64,000 bases of DNA from assembly GCF_000719975.1 (NCBI RefSeq), contig NZ_JOIJ01000018.1, forward strand, positions 20,131 to 84,130, read 5' to 3'. The stretch is from Prauserella rugosa (GTDB lineage Bacteria > Actinomycetota > Actinomycetes > Mycobacteriales > Pseudonocardiaceae). How positions within the stretch are numbered: the stretch's first letter is position 1; the number at the start of each line of letters is the position of its first letter. The translations under genes and the position numbers were made by a program. Shown here piece by piece: positions 53,774 through 63,768 of this stretch. Below the pieces are notes generated by a model. That model did not search any database, had not been told where the DNA came from, and saw only the letters and a program-made list of their open reading frames with translations.

Positions 53774-54787
53774 TCAGCCAACTCCCGCGTACGAGTGCAG
53801 GCCCGTGGTCACCAGGTTCACGAAGAACAGGTTGAACACCGTGGCCGCGAAACCAACGACGTTGATGATCGCCGCGCGGTTCCCCCGCCACCCCGCGGTG
53901 GCACGGGAATGCAGGTACGCGGCGTAGATGATCCACGCGATGAAGGCGACCGTCTCCTTGGGATCCCAACCCCAGAACCGGCCCCACGCGGCCTCGGCCC
54001 AGACCGCACCGCACAGTACGCCGAAGGTGAAGACCGGGAACGCGAACACCGTGGTGCGGTACGCAATGCGGTCGAGGACCTCCTTCGCGGGCAGCTTCGC
54101 CGCGAAGGACGCGAAGGAGTCCGGATTGCTCTCGTTCCGCGCCTTGACCAGATAGAGGATGCTCGCCACCCCGGGCACGAGGAACACACCGGACGAGGCC
54201 GCGGCGGCCGCGACGTGGATGATCAGCCAGTACGACTGGAGCGCGGGCTGCAGCGGCGCAGCCTCCGAGTACAGCCAGGTGCCGCCGACGAACATCAGGA
54301 TCACGTTCGGCAGGAGCACGAACATCGACAGGTGCCGCACCGGGTGTTTGCGCAGGAGCACCAGCCAGGCCGCGACGGCGACGAGGCACGTGATCATCAC
54401 GTACTCGTACATGTTGCCCCACGGCACGCGGTCGGTCGCGAGGCCGCGCAGCACCAGCGCGGCGCCGTGCAACAGCAGGCCCAGCACCGTGAGCGCGACG
54501 CCCATCCGCCCGAACCGCTCGGCCCTGGTCCGCTCCGCGCCCGTGTTGCGGGTTCCGGAGCCCGTGTTGTCGCTTTCGGGGCCCGTGTCGTCGTTTCCGG
54601 GAGACACGTCGTCCGCACCCGCGCCGGCCGTGACGAGCTGGCGGGTGCGGGTGCGTTCGGCGACCTTCCTGCCGTGGCGCCCGAAGGACTGCTCCACGAG
54701 GAAGAACACCATCGCCAGGATGTAGATGACGACGGATGTGGTGTACGACCAGTCGCTGTACTGTGACAACGTCTCGTTGACCGGCAT
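53774..54787 (-). CDS. ccsB: Cytochrome c biogenesis protein CcsB (ResC type)
   Basis: 337 residues and about eight membrane helices. The haem-handling WWD-type motif WGRFWGWDPKETVAF (~275-289) and conserved His residues (LLLHGAAL, IIHVAAAA, YLHSR) are present. With ResB it exports and ligates haem to apocytochrome c outside the membrane (system II). Between helices 1 and 2 (residues ~60-85) is a Gly/Asp/Thr-rich insertion (DNTGSGTRNTG) encoded by three 21-bp repeat units. ATG 54787. Confidence 0.95.
   Translation of the reverse strand: MPVNETLSQYSDWSYTTSVVIYILAMVFFLVEQSFGRHGRKVAERTRTRQLVTAGAGADDVSPGNDDTGPESDNTGSGTRNTGAERTRAERFGRMGVALTVLGLLLHGAALVLRGLATDRVPWGNMYEYVMITCLVAVAAWLVLLRKHPVRHLSMFVLLPNVILMFVGGTWLYSEAAPLQPALQSYWLIIHVAAAAASSGVFLVPGVASILYLVKARNESNPDSFASFAAKLPAKEVLDRIAYRTTVFAFPVFTFGVLCGAVWAEAAWGRFWGWDPKETVAFIAWIIYAAYLHSRATAGWRGNRAAIINVVGFAATVFNLFFVNLVTTGLHSYAGVG
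54540..54602 (+). repeat. 21-bp tandem repeat, 3 copies, in frame within ccsB
   Basis: Three exact-length units (CCCGTGTTGCGGGTTCCGGAG and two variants) lie on the strand opposite ccsB. They encode 7-residue peptides of DNTGSGT type in the loop after the first helix. The same unit makes intergenic arrays at 11181, 11839 and 63769. Confidence 0.85.
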
Positions 54788-54798
54788 CGGATGCCCTT

Positions 54799-56400
54799 CT
54801 ACTTCCGGCCGAGGAGGTCCGCCGCGATCCGGGTGAACTCCTCGCCGTACCCGGCTTGGTCGGTGCGGGCGAGCCCGCCCACTTCTACTACGGTACGTCG
54901 TTCCCCGTCGGGCGCAGCGCGCACCCACAGTCTGCGCCGCTTGATGAACAGCGACGCGCCGAGGCCGACGAACATCACAACGGCGAAGCCGAGGACCCAG
55001 TTCTGCGTCGGGTCGTGCGACACCTGCAACGACACGAACCGCTCGACGCCGTCGAAGCTCACCTTCGTGCCGTCGTCGAGCGTCACCGACTGGCCGACCT
55101 CGAGGTTCTCGCGCGCGACCCGGTCGAGCCTGCCGCTGTCCACCATCGACTGGTCGATCTCGAAGATCGACTGCCCGCGCCCGGAGTCGACACCGAGGTC
55201 ACCGCGCATGATGTCGACGGCCACCGTCGGGTTGTTCAGCTCCGGCCCCGCCGACGAGAGCACGCTGCCGTGCATGGCGGGGGTCGGGGCGAACAGCCCC
55301 GTCACCGCGAGCTGGTTCTCCCTGCGCTCCACCGGGTCGGTGATGCCCGGCTCCTCGAACTTCGTCGCGCCCTGGGACAGGTAGGTGGTCTGGTCGACGG
55401 GCCGCCACTGGATGGTGTGCGTACGGCTCTGCCCGTCGGGGAACGTGACCGTGAACGTCGGCGCGAACCCGTGCCCCAGCAGGTACAACCGGTCGCCCGC
55501 GGTGCGCAGCGGGCTGTTGACCGCGAGGTCGTAGGGCTGCCAGTCGCCGGTGGTCAGGGCGTCACCGGACTGGTAGTCGATGCCCGCCTCGTAGGCGATC
55601 GGCTGGCCGTTCTTGAACTCGGCGTGGAAGTCGTTGACGCGCACGCAGAACGGGTTCAACTCGGTGCCGTCCACGCGCAGGCCGGGGTTGAACGAGTCGA
55701 AGTTGTAGATGCCGGAGTTGCAGAACTCCGAGCCGTCGGCCAGCACGATCACCTGGCCCTCGTAGGAGTACAGCGCGCCGCCCGCGAACGCGATGATCAC
55801 GCCGAGCATGCCGAAGTGGAACGCGAGGTTGCCGGTCTCGCGCAGGAACCCGCGTTCGGCGCTGATGCTGCGGGCGCCGCCGGGCTCCTCGCGCTCGACG
55901 ATCCGCCAGCCGCGCAGCCGTTTGCGCGTGGTGGCCATGACGGTCTCGACGTCATCGGCCGTGTGGCCGTGTTCGTGGTGCGGCAGGCGGGCGAGGTTGC
56001 GCGGGGTCAGCACCGGCTTGGCGCGCATGCTGCGCACGTAGTCCGACGTGCGCGGCACGAGGCAGCCGATGATCGACACCATCAGCAGCAGGTAGATCGC
56101 CGAGAACCAGACGCTGGAGTAGACGTCGAAGAACTGCAGCCGGTCGAGCAGCGTCCCCCACCAGCCGTGTTCGCCGAGGTACTCGTTGACCTTCTGCTCG
56201 TTGAGCGAACGCTGGGGCAACAGCGCGCCTGGCAGCGCGGCGAGGGCGAGCAGGAACAGCAGAATCAGCGCCGTGCGCATCGACGTGAGCCCGCGCCAGG
56301 TGTTGCGCACGAACGCCCACGCCTTGCGCAGCGGCGTCTGACGGTAGGTGGTGCCCGCGTCGCCGTTCGGGTCGGTCGAGGTCTGGGTCGGAGGGGTCAC
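54799..56400 (-). CDS. resB: Cytochrome c biogenesis protein ResB (Ccs1)
   Basis: 533 residues. Three N-terminal membrane helices (LILLFLLALAALPGALLPQ, FSAIYLLLMVSIIGCLVPR, FHFGMLGVIIAFAGGALYS), a large extracytoplasmic domain (~220-450) and a final helix (WVLGFAVVMFVGLGASLFI) give the standard ResB plan. It chaperones apocytochrome and forms the haem-ligation complex with CcsB. GTG 56400 makes a GTGA overlap with ccdA; ccsB follows 11 bp downstream. Confidence 0.95.
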   Translation of the reverse strand: MTPPTQTSTDPNGDAGTTYRQTPLRKAWAFVRNTWRGLTSMRTALILLFLLALAALPGALLPQRSLNEQKVNEYLGEHGWWGTLLDRLQFFDVYSSVWFSAIYLLLMVSIIGCLVPRTSDYVRSMRAKPVLTPRNLARLPHHEHGHTADDVETVMATTRKRLRGWRIVEREEPGGARSISAERGFLRETGNLAFHFGMLGVIIAFAGGALYSYEGQVIVLADGSEFCNSGIYNFDSFNPGLRVDGTELNPFCVRVNDFHAEFKNGQPIAYEAGIDYQSGDALTTGDWQPYDLAVNSPLRTAGDRLYLLGHGFAPTFTVTFPDGQSRTHTIQWRPVDQTTYLSQGATKFEEPGITDPVERRENQLAVTGLFAPTPAMHGSVLSSAGPELNNPTVAVDIMRGDLGVDSGRGQSIFEIDQSMVDSGRLDRVARENLEVGQSVTLDDGTKVSFDGVERFVSLQVSHDPTQNWVLGFAVVMFVGLGASLFIKRRRLWVRAAPDGERRTVVEVGGLARTDQAGYGEEFTRIAADLLGRK

Positions 56401-57176
56401 AGGGGCAACCTCGTGTCGGTGATGAAGGCGTCCCTGAGCCACGACGTCAGCTCCGCCCACAGACCGGACACGAGCATGACGCCGACCACGAGCAGCAACG
56501 CGCCGCCGAAGATCTGCACCCGCCTTCCGTTGCGGCGCAGCCACGCCGTGGCGGACACGGCCCACTTCGTACCGGCCGCGATGAGCAGGAACGGCAGACC
56601 GAGTCCGATGCAGTAGACGAGCACGAGCACGAACCCGCGGGCGCCCGTGCTGCCGCTGGCCGCCGAGATGGCGAGGACCCCGGACAGCGTCGGGCCGATG
56701 CACGGCGTCCAGCCGAGTCCGAACACCGCGCCGAGCACGGGCGCTCCCCACAGGCCCGCCCGCGGGACGTGGTGCGAACGCACCTCCCGCTGCAGGCCGG
56801 GCACGAGCCCGAGGAACACCAACGCCATGAAGATCGTGATCACGCCGCCGACGCGTTGCAGCGTCTCGGTGTTGACGAGGATCGCGTCGGCCAGCCACAC
56901 GAGGCTGCCGACCCCCGCCGTGAACACGACGGTGAAGCCCAGCACGAACAGCGCGGTGGCGCCGACGACGGACCGTTTGCCACGCTTCGGCTTCTCCGAG
57001 GCCTCCGCGGCATCGACGGCAGGGGCGTCGGATCCGACGAGCGCGGCCAGGTAGGCGAGGTAGCCGGGGACGAGCGGCACCACGCAGGGGGAGGCGAACG
57101 AGACGGTGCCGGCGAGGAGGGCCACCGCTGCGGCCAGCAGCAGCGGTCCGGACATCGCCAGCTCGGTCGCGTTCAC
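56397..57176 (-). CDS. ccdA: Cytochrome c biogenesis protein CcdA (thiol-disulfide transporter)
   Basis: 259 residues, six membrane helices. The paired Cys residues are in SFASPCVVPLVPGYLAYLAALVG and LGWTPCIGPTLSGVLAISA, typical of CcdA, which carries reducing equivalents across the membrane to ResA. The start is GTG 57176 (MNATELAMSG), with ATG 57155 as an alternative. Confidence 0.95.
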   Translation of the reverse strand: MNATELAMSGPLLLAAAVALLAGTVSFASPCVVPLVPGYLAYLAALVGSDAPAVDAAEASEKPKRGKRSVVGATALFVLGFTVVFTAGVGSLVWLADAILVNTETLQRVGGVITIFMALVFLGLVPGLQREVRSHHVPRAGLWGAPVLGAVFGLGWTPCIGPTLSGVLAISAASGSTGARGFVLVLVYCIGLGLPFLLIAAGTKWAVSATAWLRRNGRRVQIFGGALLLVVGVMLVSGLWAELTSWLRDAFITDTRLPL

Positions 57177-57251
57177 GACACCCAGACTAGGGAATGGGGT
57201 CGGTGTGAAGTCCCCTGGGCCCTGCCTCCACCTGCGGCGATGCGGCGCGCG

Positions 57252-57857
57252 TCACTCCTGCGCGCCCTGGCCGGACTCGGCAGCCAGATCCTCGACAACC
57301 GGGAGGATGTCGCCGGCCAACAGGTCCCGCAGGTAGACCGCGGCGACCCGGCCCTGCTTGTCGACGACGATCGTCGACGGCACGACGTTCCTCGGGTAGC
57401 CGGTCAGGCCGAGCAGCGACCGGCCGGACGGGTCGTAGATCGACGGGTACGTCAGCCCGCGGTTGCGCATGAAGTCCTGCGGGGCGGTCCGGTCGAAGTC
57501 GCGCACGTCGATGCCCAGCACCTCGACGCCCTCGTCCTTCTTCTGCTCGTAGACCTTCTGCAGTTCGGGCGCCTCGGTGCGACACGGTCCGCACCACTGA
57601 CCCCAGATGTTGATGACGAGCACCTTGCCGCGGTAGTCGGTGCTGGAGATCTGCTCGCCCTCGTCGAACAGGTCCTCACCCGACACCTCGGGCAGCTCCT
57701 GCCGTTCGTCGCCGCTGTAGGTGATGTCAGTCTTCCCGCCGGGGGCGACGAAGTTGAACGACGTGCCGCGTTCGACGGCGTCCTGGCCGCTCGTGCACCC
57801 GGTGAGCGCCAACGCCCCGGCCAGCACGCACGCCGCGAGTCTCCTGCGGCGGTTCAT
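57252..57857 (-). CDS. resA: ResA/TlpA-like thioredoxin-fold lipoprotein
   Basis: 201 residues. A lipobox ends at Cys21 (ALALTGC), so it is anchored outside the membrane. The active site is WCGPC (88-92), followed by the cis-Pro in VVPSTIVVD (~163). It keeps apocytochrome c CXXCH thiols reduced, using electrons from CcdA. Its start overlaps the phosphatase gene stop by 4 bp. Confidence 0.93.
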   Translation of the reverse strand: MNRRRRLAACVLAGALALTGCTSGQDAVERGTSFNFVAPGGKTDITYSGDERQELPEVSGEDLFDEGEQISSTDYRGKVLVINIWGQWCGPCRTEAPELQKVYEQKKDEGVEVLGIDVRDFDRTAPQDFMRNRGLTYPSIYDPSGRSLLGLTGYPRNVVPSTIVVDKQGRVAAVYLRDLLAGDILPVVEDLAAESGQGAQE

Positions 57858-58483
57858 GCGCCGGTCACCGTCGGGTCGGTCGTGCCTGCGGGTTCGCTGT
57901 AGACGATGTCGGTCAGCTCCTCACCGTCGAACACCAGGCTGGTCAGCGACGCGAGCGAGCACTGCCGCGACCGCGGGTCGTGCCAGAGCCGCCTGCCCTC
58001 GAGGAACCGCCGCACCGTCCAGATCGGCAGCTGGTGTGACACGCACAGCACCTCGCCGCCCTCGGCGGCCGCCCGCGCGCGGTACACCGCACCGAGCATG
58101 CGGCGGGCGATGTCGACGTACGGCTCACCCCACGACGGCCGCACCGGGTTGCGCAGCTTCGGCCAGTGCTCCGGCTTCCGCAGCGCCCCGTCGCCGACGC
58201 TCACCCGCTGCCCTTCGAAGGCGTTGTCGGCCTCGATCAGCCGCTCGTCGGTGGCGATGTCGAGCCGGTGCGCCCCCGCGATGGGTTCGGCCGTCTCCTG
58301 GGCGCGCTGCAGCGGCGAGGCGACGACCCGCACGAGGTTGTGCGGGCGCAACGCCTGCGCGACGAGCACGGCCTGCTCACGGCCACGGTCCGACAGCCCG
58401 TACCCGGGCAGCCTGCCGTAGAGGATGCCCTCGGGGTTGTGCACCTCGCCGTGCCGCAGCAGGTGCACGATCGTGCGGCTCAT
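57854..58483 (-). CDS. Histidine phosphatase (phosphoglycerate-mutase superfamily)
   Basis: 209 residues. The catalytic motif is LLRHGEV (residues ~8-14), the second His is in VSHQLPIW, and R and E of the pocket are in [12 protein letters not shown]. The substrate is unknown. The same gene lies between hemL and resA in M. tuberculosis (Rv0525). ATG 58483 overlaps the hemL stop; the frame continues upstream in hemL but without family similarity. Confidence 0.92.
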   Translation of the reverse strand: MSRTIVHLLRHGEVHNPEGILYGRLPGYGLSDRGREQAVLVAQALRPHNLVRVVASPLQRAQETAEPIAGAHRLDIATDERLIEADNAFEGQRVSVGDGALRKPEHWPKLRNPVRPSWGEPYVDIARRMLGAVYRARAAAEGGEVLCVSHQLPIWTVRRFLEGRRLWHDPRSRQCSLASLTSLVFDGEELTDIVYSEPAGTTDPTVTGA

Positions 58484-59802
58484 GCCCGCTCCGGCGGGGT
58501 CGCGGCCGCCGCGGCACGGGCGGCCGCGGGCGCGGCCGCCTCGATGAGCTCGAATGCCGCGTCGTCCATGGCCGCATTGACGAACCACGCCTCGAACGCG
58601 CTCGGCGGGCCGTAGACGCCCGCGTCGAGGAAGGCGTGGAACAGCGGGGCGTAGCGCCACGTCTCGGTCGCGGATACCTCGTCGAAATTGGTCGGAGCGG
58701 TCTCGCCGAAGAAGACGGTCACGAGGTTGCCCGCCATCGACACGGTGTGCGCCACGCCCGCGGCGGTCAGCGCGTCACCGAGGATCGAGGCGATCCGCCC
58801 GGCGTTGGTGTCGAGCACGCGGTAGACGTCGGCGTCGGCGTGCCGCAGCGTCGTCAGGCCCGCGGCGACGGCGACGGGGTTCCCGGCCAGCGTGCCCGCC
58901 TGGTAGACGGGGCCGAGCGGGGCGAGTTTGGCCATCACGTCGGCGCGCCCGCCGAACGCGGCCGCAGGCAGCCCGCCGGACATCACCTTGCCGAAGGTGT
59001 AGAGGTCGCCCGCGACGCCGTCGATGCCGTACCAGCCCGCCGACGACACGCGGAAGCCCGTGAGCACCTCGTCGATGATCAGCAGCGAGCCCGCCTCGTG
59101 GGCGATGTCGCGCAGCGCGGCGTTGAACCCCTCGGCCGGCTGCACGGCACCCATGTTGCACGGGGCGCCCTCGGTGATGACCGCGGCGATGTCGCCGGGG
59201 TTCTCGGCGAAGGCGGCCCGCACGGCGTCGAGGTCGTTGTAGGGCACGACGATGGTGTCGGCGGCCTGCGCACCGGTGACACCCGGCGACGTCGGCAGGC
59301 CGAGCGTGGCGACACCCGAGCCTGCCTGCGCCAGCAGCGCGTCGACGTGGCCGTGGTAGCAACCCGCGAACTTGACGATCTTGGCGCGGCCGGTGAACGC
59401 GCGAGCGAGGCGAATCGCCGTCATCGTCGCCTCGGTGCCCGAGTTGACGAGCCGCACCTGCTCGACGGGCTCGACGCGGCGGATGATCTCCTCGGCCAGC
59501 TCGACCTCACCGGTGGTCGGCGTACCGAACGACAGGCCGTGCGAGGCGGCCTCCCTCGTCGCCTCGACCACCGCGGGGTGGGCGTGTCCGAGGATCATCG
59601 GCCCCCACGAGGAGACCAGGTCGACGTAGCGGTTGTCGTCGGCGTCCCACAGGTAGGGACCGCTGGCCTTGACCATGAACCGTGGGTCACCGCCGACGGA
59701 CGCGAACGCGCGCACCGGGGAGTTCACGCCACCGGGCGTCGCCGCGGCAGCGCGCCGGAACCAGGACTGGGACTTCTCGACCGTGCTCTTGCTGCCTGTC
59801 AC
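58480..59802 (-). CDS. hemL: Glutamate-1-semialdehyde 2,1-aminomutase
   Basis: 440 residues. PLP enzyme that makes 5-aminolevulinate by the C5 pathway for haem. The PLP Lys is K272 in [18 protein letters not shown], and [32 protein letters not shown] and [10 protein letters not shown] are all standard. It heads the hemL-phosphatase-resA-ccdA-resB-ccsB run; coupling by ATGA overlap links haem synthesis to cytochrome c assembly. Confidence 0.97.
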   Translation of the reverse strand: MTGSKSTVEKSQSWFRRAAAATPGGVNSPVRAFASVGGDPRFMVKASGPYLWDADDNRYVDLVSSWGPMILGHAHPAVVEATREAASHGLSFGTPTTGEVELAEEIIRRVEPVEQVRLVNSGTEATMTAIRLARAFTGRAKIVKFAGCYHGHVDALLAQAGSGVATLGLPTSPGVTGAQAADTIVVPYNDLDAVRAAFAENPGDIAAVITEGAPCNMGAVQPAEGFNAALRDIAHEAGSLLIIDEVLTGFRVSSAGWYGIDGVAGDLYTFGKVMSGGLPAAAFGGRADVMAKLAPLGPVYQAGTLAGNPVAVAAGLTTLRHADADVYRVLDTNAGRIASILGDALTAAGVAHTVSMAGNLVTVFFGETAPTNFDEVSATETWRYAPLFHAFLDAGVYGPPSAFEAWFVNAAMDDAAFELIEAAAPAAARAAAAATPPERA

Positions 59803-59826
59803 GCCTGCCAGTCTCGCAAAACGCCG

Positions 59827-60345
59827 TCAGCCTGCGGTGCCTGCCTCCTGACCGGAGTGACCGCCGGCATTCCGGCGGGCCGCCGTGCCGTGGTCGGTGC
59901 CGTGGTTCGTGTCGTGGTCGCCATCGGTGTCGACGTCGGGGTCCGGGTCGGGGTTCGCGCGCTTCTTCGGCTTCCTGCCCTTGGCGGCGATGCCCAGCAT
60001 CAACTGCCGGATCGCATCGATGACCAGCACGAGCGCCACGGCACCGAGCGCGACGGCGAGGGCGATGCCGCTGCCCTCGTAGACCCGCGAGGTCAGGTCG
60101 GCACCGTCAGAGGCCTGCACGGTCACCTCGCGGATCGACGAGTTCCACACCGGGAACGCGACCACCACCGCGACGGCGGCCAGCACCAGTTCGACGAGCG
60201 CGACGACGACGCGCCAGGGCTGGTGCAGTCTGCCCCGAGCGCGGCGGGGCCCGTCCGCGCTGCGCTGCGCGGAACGTGGCCCTTCGGCCGCGGATCCGGT
60301 CGCGGCGGGCTCGATGGCGGTGTCCGTACGGGCGTGCTCAGTCAC
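59827..60345 (-). CDS. Conserved membrane protein
   Basis: About 172 residues. Two membrane helices (VVVALVELVLAAVAVVVAFPVW and GIALAVALGAVALVLVIDAIRQL) enclose a ~25-residue extracytoplasmic loop. The C-terminal ~45 residues are polar and repeat Asp-Thr/His (DPDPDPDVDTDGDHDTNHGTD). I do not recognise a family. GTG 60345 overlaps the upstream gene by 8 bp, and hemL is 24 bp downstream. Confidence 0.6.
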   Translation of the reverse strand: MTEHARTDTAIEPAATGSAAEGPRSAQRSADGPRRARGRLHQPWRVVVALVELVLAAVAVVVAFPVWNSSIREVTVQASDGADLTSRVYEGSGIALAVALGAVALVLVIDAIRQLMLGIAAKGRKPKKRANPDPDPDVDTDGDHDTNHGTDHGTAARRNAGGHSGQEAGTAG

Positions 60346-60850
60346 GGCGTGAGTTTCGCACGGCACCGCGCAGCGCCGCCGTGAACGTCTCCGTGTCCTG
60401 CGACCAGGCGAGCACGTGGGTGCCGTCGGCCAGCTTCAGTTCCACGCCGTCGTAGCGCCTCGGCACGGTCGGACCGCCGCCGAGCACCCTGGTCCCGGGC
60501 CGCGGTTCGCGGGTCAGCACCGAGGCGATGTCGGCGACGGGAACGCGTTCGGTGCCCTGCACCAGCTGGGTGTCGGTGACCCGGACACGCAGGAACCGCC
60601 GGCGGGCGAGCACCCAGATGCCGTTGAGCCACAACAGCCCGACACCGGTGATGATCCACATGAGCCAGTGCGGCCGGTCGCCCATGACCACCTCGGCGAC
60701 GGCGCCCGCGGCGGCCAGTGCGGGGCCGAGCACCAGCCGCCAGTACGACGCGCCCGCCTCGGCGTAGTGGACGGTCTCGGATGTCCCGGTGCCCGCGGGC
60801 TGACCGGCGCCGTCGCTCTTGCTGCCGGTGTCGTTGTTGTCGTCGCTCAC
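60338..60850 (-). CDS. DUF3093-like membrane protein
   Basis: 170 residues. After an acidic N-terminus come two helices (YWRLVLGPALAAAGAVAEVVM and WLMWIITGVGLLWLNGIWVL), then a ~90-residue beta-rich cytoplasmic part (FLRVRVTDTQLVQGTERVPVADI through GVELKLADGTHVLAWSQDTETFTAALR). This plan, short double-pass with a PH-like tail, is typical of DUF3093 proteins of actinobacteria. GTG 60850 forms a GTGA overlap with the upstream gene. Function is unknown. Confidence 0.7.
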   Translation of the reverse strand: MSDDNNDTGSKSDGAGQPAGTGTSETVHYAEAGASYWRLVLGPALAAAGAVAEVVMGDRPHWLMWIITGVGLLWLNGIWVLARRRFLRVRVTDTQLVQGTERVPVADIASVLTREPRPGTRVLGGGPTVPRRYDGVELKLADGTHVLAWSQDTETFTAALRGAVRNSRRD

Positions 60851-61365
60851 GGCCGTTTGAGCACCCTCGGGAAGTAGGGGTCGACGCTCGGCAGGTACAT
60901 CAGCGCCGCGCCGACGAGCGCGAGCAGCACCGCGCCGATCACCAGGTATCCCCCGCCGAGCAGGGAGAACAGGGCGACCAGGACGACGAGCACGGTGACG
61001 ACGGTGCGCGCCGAACGCGTGCCCTGCCTGGCCTTCCAGGCGAACAGCACCATGAGCGCGCCGACGGCCACCGCGCCGACGATCAGCGACCACAGCATCG
61101 ACTCCACGCCGGAGGCGATCTGGTCGTTGGAGATGTTCTCGTCGGTGTTGCGCTGGATGAGCGTGTCGGTGAGCGCGTCCTTGTTCAGCAGTTGCAGCAC
61201 GAAGGCCACCACCAGGACCGCGGCCGCGGCGACGACGAGCCAGAAGGCGGCGTTCACCGGTTTCGGCGGTTCGGGCCGGTCGGGCTCCGGTTCGCCAGGC
61301 CGCAGCGGCTCGGGAGGCAGCCCCCGGGCGCGCCGCTGGTCGTCGCTTTCGTCGGCTTCGCTCAT
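60847..61365 (-). CDS. Conserved membrane protein, four helices
   Basis: 172 residues. A Pro/Glu-rich N-terminus (EPLRPGEPEPDRPEPPKPV) precedes four membrane helices (FWLVVAAAAVLVVAFVLQLL, MLWSLIVGAVAVGALMVLF, VVTVLVVLVALFSLLGGGYL, VIGAVLLALVGAALMYLPS). It ends with a short basic tail. It is the first of three overlapping membrane-protein genes located between hemB and hemL. No function is assigned. Confidence 0.7.
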   Translation of the reverse strand: MSEADESDDQRRARGLPPEPLRPGEPEPDRPEPPKPVNAAFWLVVAAAAVLVVAFVLQLLNKDALTDTLIQRNTDENISNDQIASGVESMLWSLIVGAVAVGALMVLFAWKARQGTRSARTVVTVLVVLVALFSLLGGGYLVIGAVLLALVGAALMYLPSVDPYFPRVLKRP

Positions 61366-61497
61366 GCCCCAGAAGACTAGGCGCCGCGTAGCGGCTCGTT
61401 GGGGGGTGGTGGCCGGGAGACGGGCGGGCTAGGCGGCGCGCAGCGACTCGGAAGCGGGTGGTGGCCGGCGACGCATCCGCAGCGCCACCGAGGTGGG

Positions 61498-62469
61498 TCA
61501 GTCCAGCCAGCCGGCGGCCTCGGCAGCCCAGTACGTCAGGACCAAGTCGGCCCCGGCGCGCCGGATGGACGTGAGCACCTCGAGGATCGTGCGTTCCCGG
61601 TCGACCCAGCCGTTGGCCGCGGCACCCTCGATCATCGCGTACTCACCGGAGATGTTGTACGCCGCGACCGGCACCGACGAGATCTCCGACGCCGCCCTGA
61701 TCACGTCCAAGTAGGACAGTGCGGGCTTGACCATGATCGCGTCGGCGCCCTCGGCGAGGTCCAGTTCGATCTCGTGGAGCGCCTCGCGCGGATTGGCCGG
61801 GTCCTGCTGGTAGGTGTTGCGATCGCCCTGCAGCTGCGAGTCGACGGCTTCGCGGAACGGTCCGTAGAACGCGCTCGCGTACTTGGCCGAGTACGCCAGG
61901 ATCGCCGTGTCGGTGAACCCGGCGTCGTCCAACGCGCGGCGGATGACGCCCACCTGGCCGTCCATCATTCCGCTCGGCCCCAGCCAGTGCGCACCCGCGC
62001 GGGCCTGCGCGAGCGCCATCTCGGCGTACCGCTGCAGCGTCGCGTCGTTGTCGACCCCGCCGTCGGCGTCCAGCACGCCACAGTGGCCGTGGTCGGTGAA
62101 CTCGTCCAGGCACGTGTCGGCCATGAGCACGGTGTCGTCGCCGAGCTCGGCGCGCAGGTCGCGCAGCGCGACGTTGAGGATGCCGTCGTCGGCGGTCGCC
62201 GCCGATCCGGTGGCGTCCCGCGTCGCGGGGATGCCGAACAGCATGAGCCCGCCGACCCCCGCGGCGACGGCCTCGGTCGCCGCCTTCCGCAACGAGTCAC
62301 GGGTGTGCTGCACGACTCCCGGCATGCTCTCGATGGGCCGCGGTTCGGACAGTCCCTCCGCGACGAACATGGGCAGGATCAGCTGACGGGGACGCACCGT
62401 GGTCTCGCTGACGAGCCGGCGCACGGCCGGAGTGGTGCGCAACCTCCGGGGACGATGCTCAGGGAACAC
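61498..62469 (-). CDS. hemB: Delta-aminolevulinic acid dehydratase (porphobilinogen synthase)
   Basis: 323 residues. It condenses two 5-aminolevulinates to porphobilinogen. Schiff-base Lys residues are K197 ([16 protein letters not shown]) and K248 ([11 protein letters not shown]). The metal site reads [14 protein letters not shown]120 and C130 are kept, but the middle Cys of the three-Cys zinc site is Asp122, so metal preference may differ from classical zinc enzymes. It is separated from hemL by three membrane-protein genes. Confidence 0.96.
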   Translation of the reverse strand: MFPEHRPRRLRTTPAVRRLVSETTVRPRQLILPMFVAEGLSEPRPIESMPGVVQHTRDSLRKAATEAVAAGVGGLMLFGIPATRDATGSAATADDGILNVALRDLRAELGDDTVLMADTCLDEFTDHGHCGVLDADGGVDNDATLQRYAEMALAQARAGAHWLGPSGMMDGQVGVIRRALDDAGFTDTAILAYSAKYASAFYGPFREAVDSQLQGDRNTYQQDPANPREALHEIELDLAEGADAIMVKPALSYLDVIRAASEISSVPVAAYNISGEYAMIEGAAANGWVDRERTILEVLTSIRRAGADLVLTYWAAEAAGWLD

Positions 62470-62521
62470 GCCGCCAGGCTACTCGCCCGGCCTACGATGC
62501 GGGCCGACGGAAGGACCGACC

Positions 62522-63691
62522 ATGCCAAGCCCCACACGTTCGCTCGACGTCCTGACCCTCACCCGTGACCTCGTCGCCGTGAACACCATCGATGCCGGCG
62601 AGAACGCGGCGCTCGACGTCGTCGCACCCCTGCTGTCCGAAGCCGGGTTCACCGTCGAGGTCGCCGAGCACGAACCGGGACGCGGAACGCTCGTCGCCGA
62701 GTGGAACACCGGCCACGACACACCTCCGCTGTGCCTGTCCGGCCACGTCGACACGGTGCCGCTGGGCGAGGCCGACTGGTCCCACGACCCGTTCCACGCC
62801 GACCCCGACGGCGACCGCCTCTACGGCCGCGGCACCACGGACATGAAGGGCGGCGTGGCGGCGATCGTGTGCGCGGCGATCGGTGTCGCCACGGCCGCTC
62901 ACGCGCCGCGGGCCGGACTGCGCCTCGTGCTCACCGCCGCCGAGGAGACGGGCTCGCACGGCGCGCGCGGAGCCCTCGACGTGCTGGACGGCCGCCCCTC
63001 AGGACCGCTGCTGATCGCCGAGCCCACCGACAACGCCGTGTTCCACGGACACAAGGGCGCGTTGTGGCTGGCTGCCAGGGCCACGGGCGTCACCGCGCAC
63101 GGCTCGATGCCGCACCTGGGTGAGAACGCCGTCTACAAGCTCGCCCGCGCGGTGCGCGCGTTCGAGGAGTTCACGTTCAGCGCGCAGGAACACCCGGCGA
63201 TGGGTGGGCCGACGCTGAACGTCGGCACCATCCGAGGCGGGCTGAACACCAACTCGGTTCCCGACTCGGCCGTGGCTACGGTCGACATCCGCACCGTGCC
63301 CGGCCAGGACCACGCGACGCTCACCGAGATGCTCCGGGCACGGGTGGGCGACGACGCGGCACTCGAGGCGCTCATCGACCTGCCCGCCGTGTGGACCGAC
63401 CCGGCCGACGAGTGGGCCGCCTCCGTCGCCGCGATCGCCACCGACGTCACGGGCGGGCCGCAGGGTGGCGGGGTGCAGGACGGCGGGGTGCAGGGTGGCG
63501 CTCCGCGGGCGGCGACGTACTTCACCGACGCGTCGGTGCTCACGCCGGCGCTGGGCGGCGTGCCGACGGTCGTCTGCGGTCCGGGCAGGCCCGAGCTGGC
63601 CCACGTCACCGACGAGTGGGTGTCGATCGCCAGGCTCCGCGAGTCGGAGGAGATCATCCGCCGGGTCGCGGCGGCGTGGTGCGGCGTGTGA
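62522..63691 (+). CDS. dapE: M20 family peptidase, succinyl-diaminopimelate desuccinylase type
   Basis: 389 residues, co-catalytic zinc hydrolase. The metal ligands are in LSGHVDTVPLG, GRGTTDMKGG (bridging Asp) and TAAEETGSHGARG (catalytic Glu next to a ligand Glu); the lid domain follows. It probably removes succinate from N-succinyl-LL-DAP in lysine/DAP synthesis, although other M20 amidases look alike. A 15-residue Gly/Gln-rich stretch (GGPQGGGVQDGGVQGG) at ~313-328 is an unusual insertion from a small DNA repeat. ATG 62522 follows GGAAGGA. Confidence 0.85.
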   Translation: MPSPTRSLDVLTLTRDLVAVNTIDAGENAALDVVAPLLSEAGFTVEVAEHEPGRGTLVAEWNTGHDTPPLCLSGHVDTVPLGEADWSHDPFHADPDGDRLYGRGTTDMKGGVAAIVCAAIGVATAAHAPRAGLRLVLTAAEETGSHGARGALDVLDGRPSGPLLIAEPTDNAVFHGHKGALWLAARATGVTAHGSMPHLGENAVYKLARAVRAFEEFTFSAQEHPAMGGPTLNVGTIRGGLNTNSVPDSAVATVDIRTVPGQDHATLTEMLRARVGDDAALEALIDLPAVWTDPADEWAASVAAIATDVTGGPQGGGVQDGGVQGGAPRAATYFTDASVLTPALGGVPTVVCGPGRPELAHVTDEWVSIARLRESEEIIRRVAAAWCGV

Positions 63692-63768
63692 CGTCCAGGT
63701 GACTCGCTCGCGCCGGGTCGTCCCGGCGGAGAACCGTACGAGCGAAGGGCGCGCAAGTCCCCTCGAAC

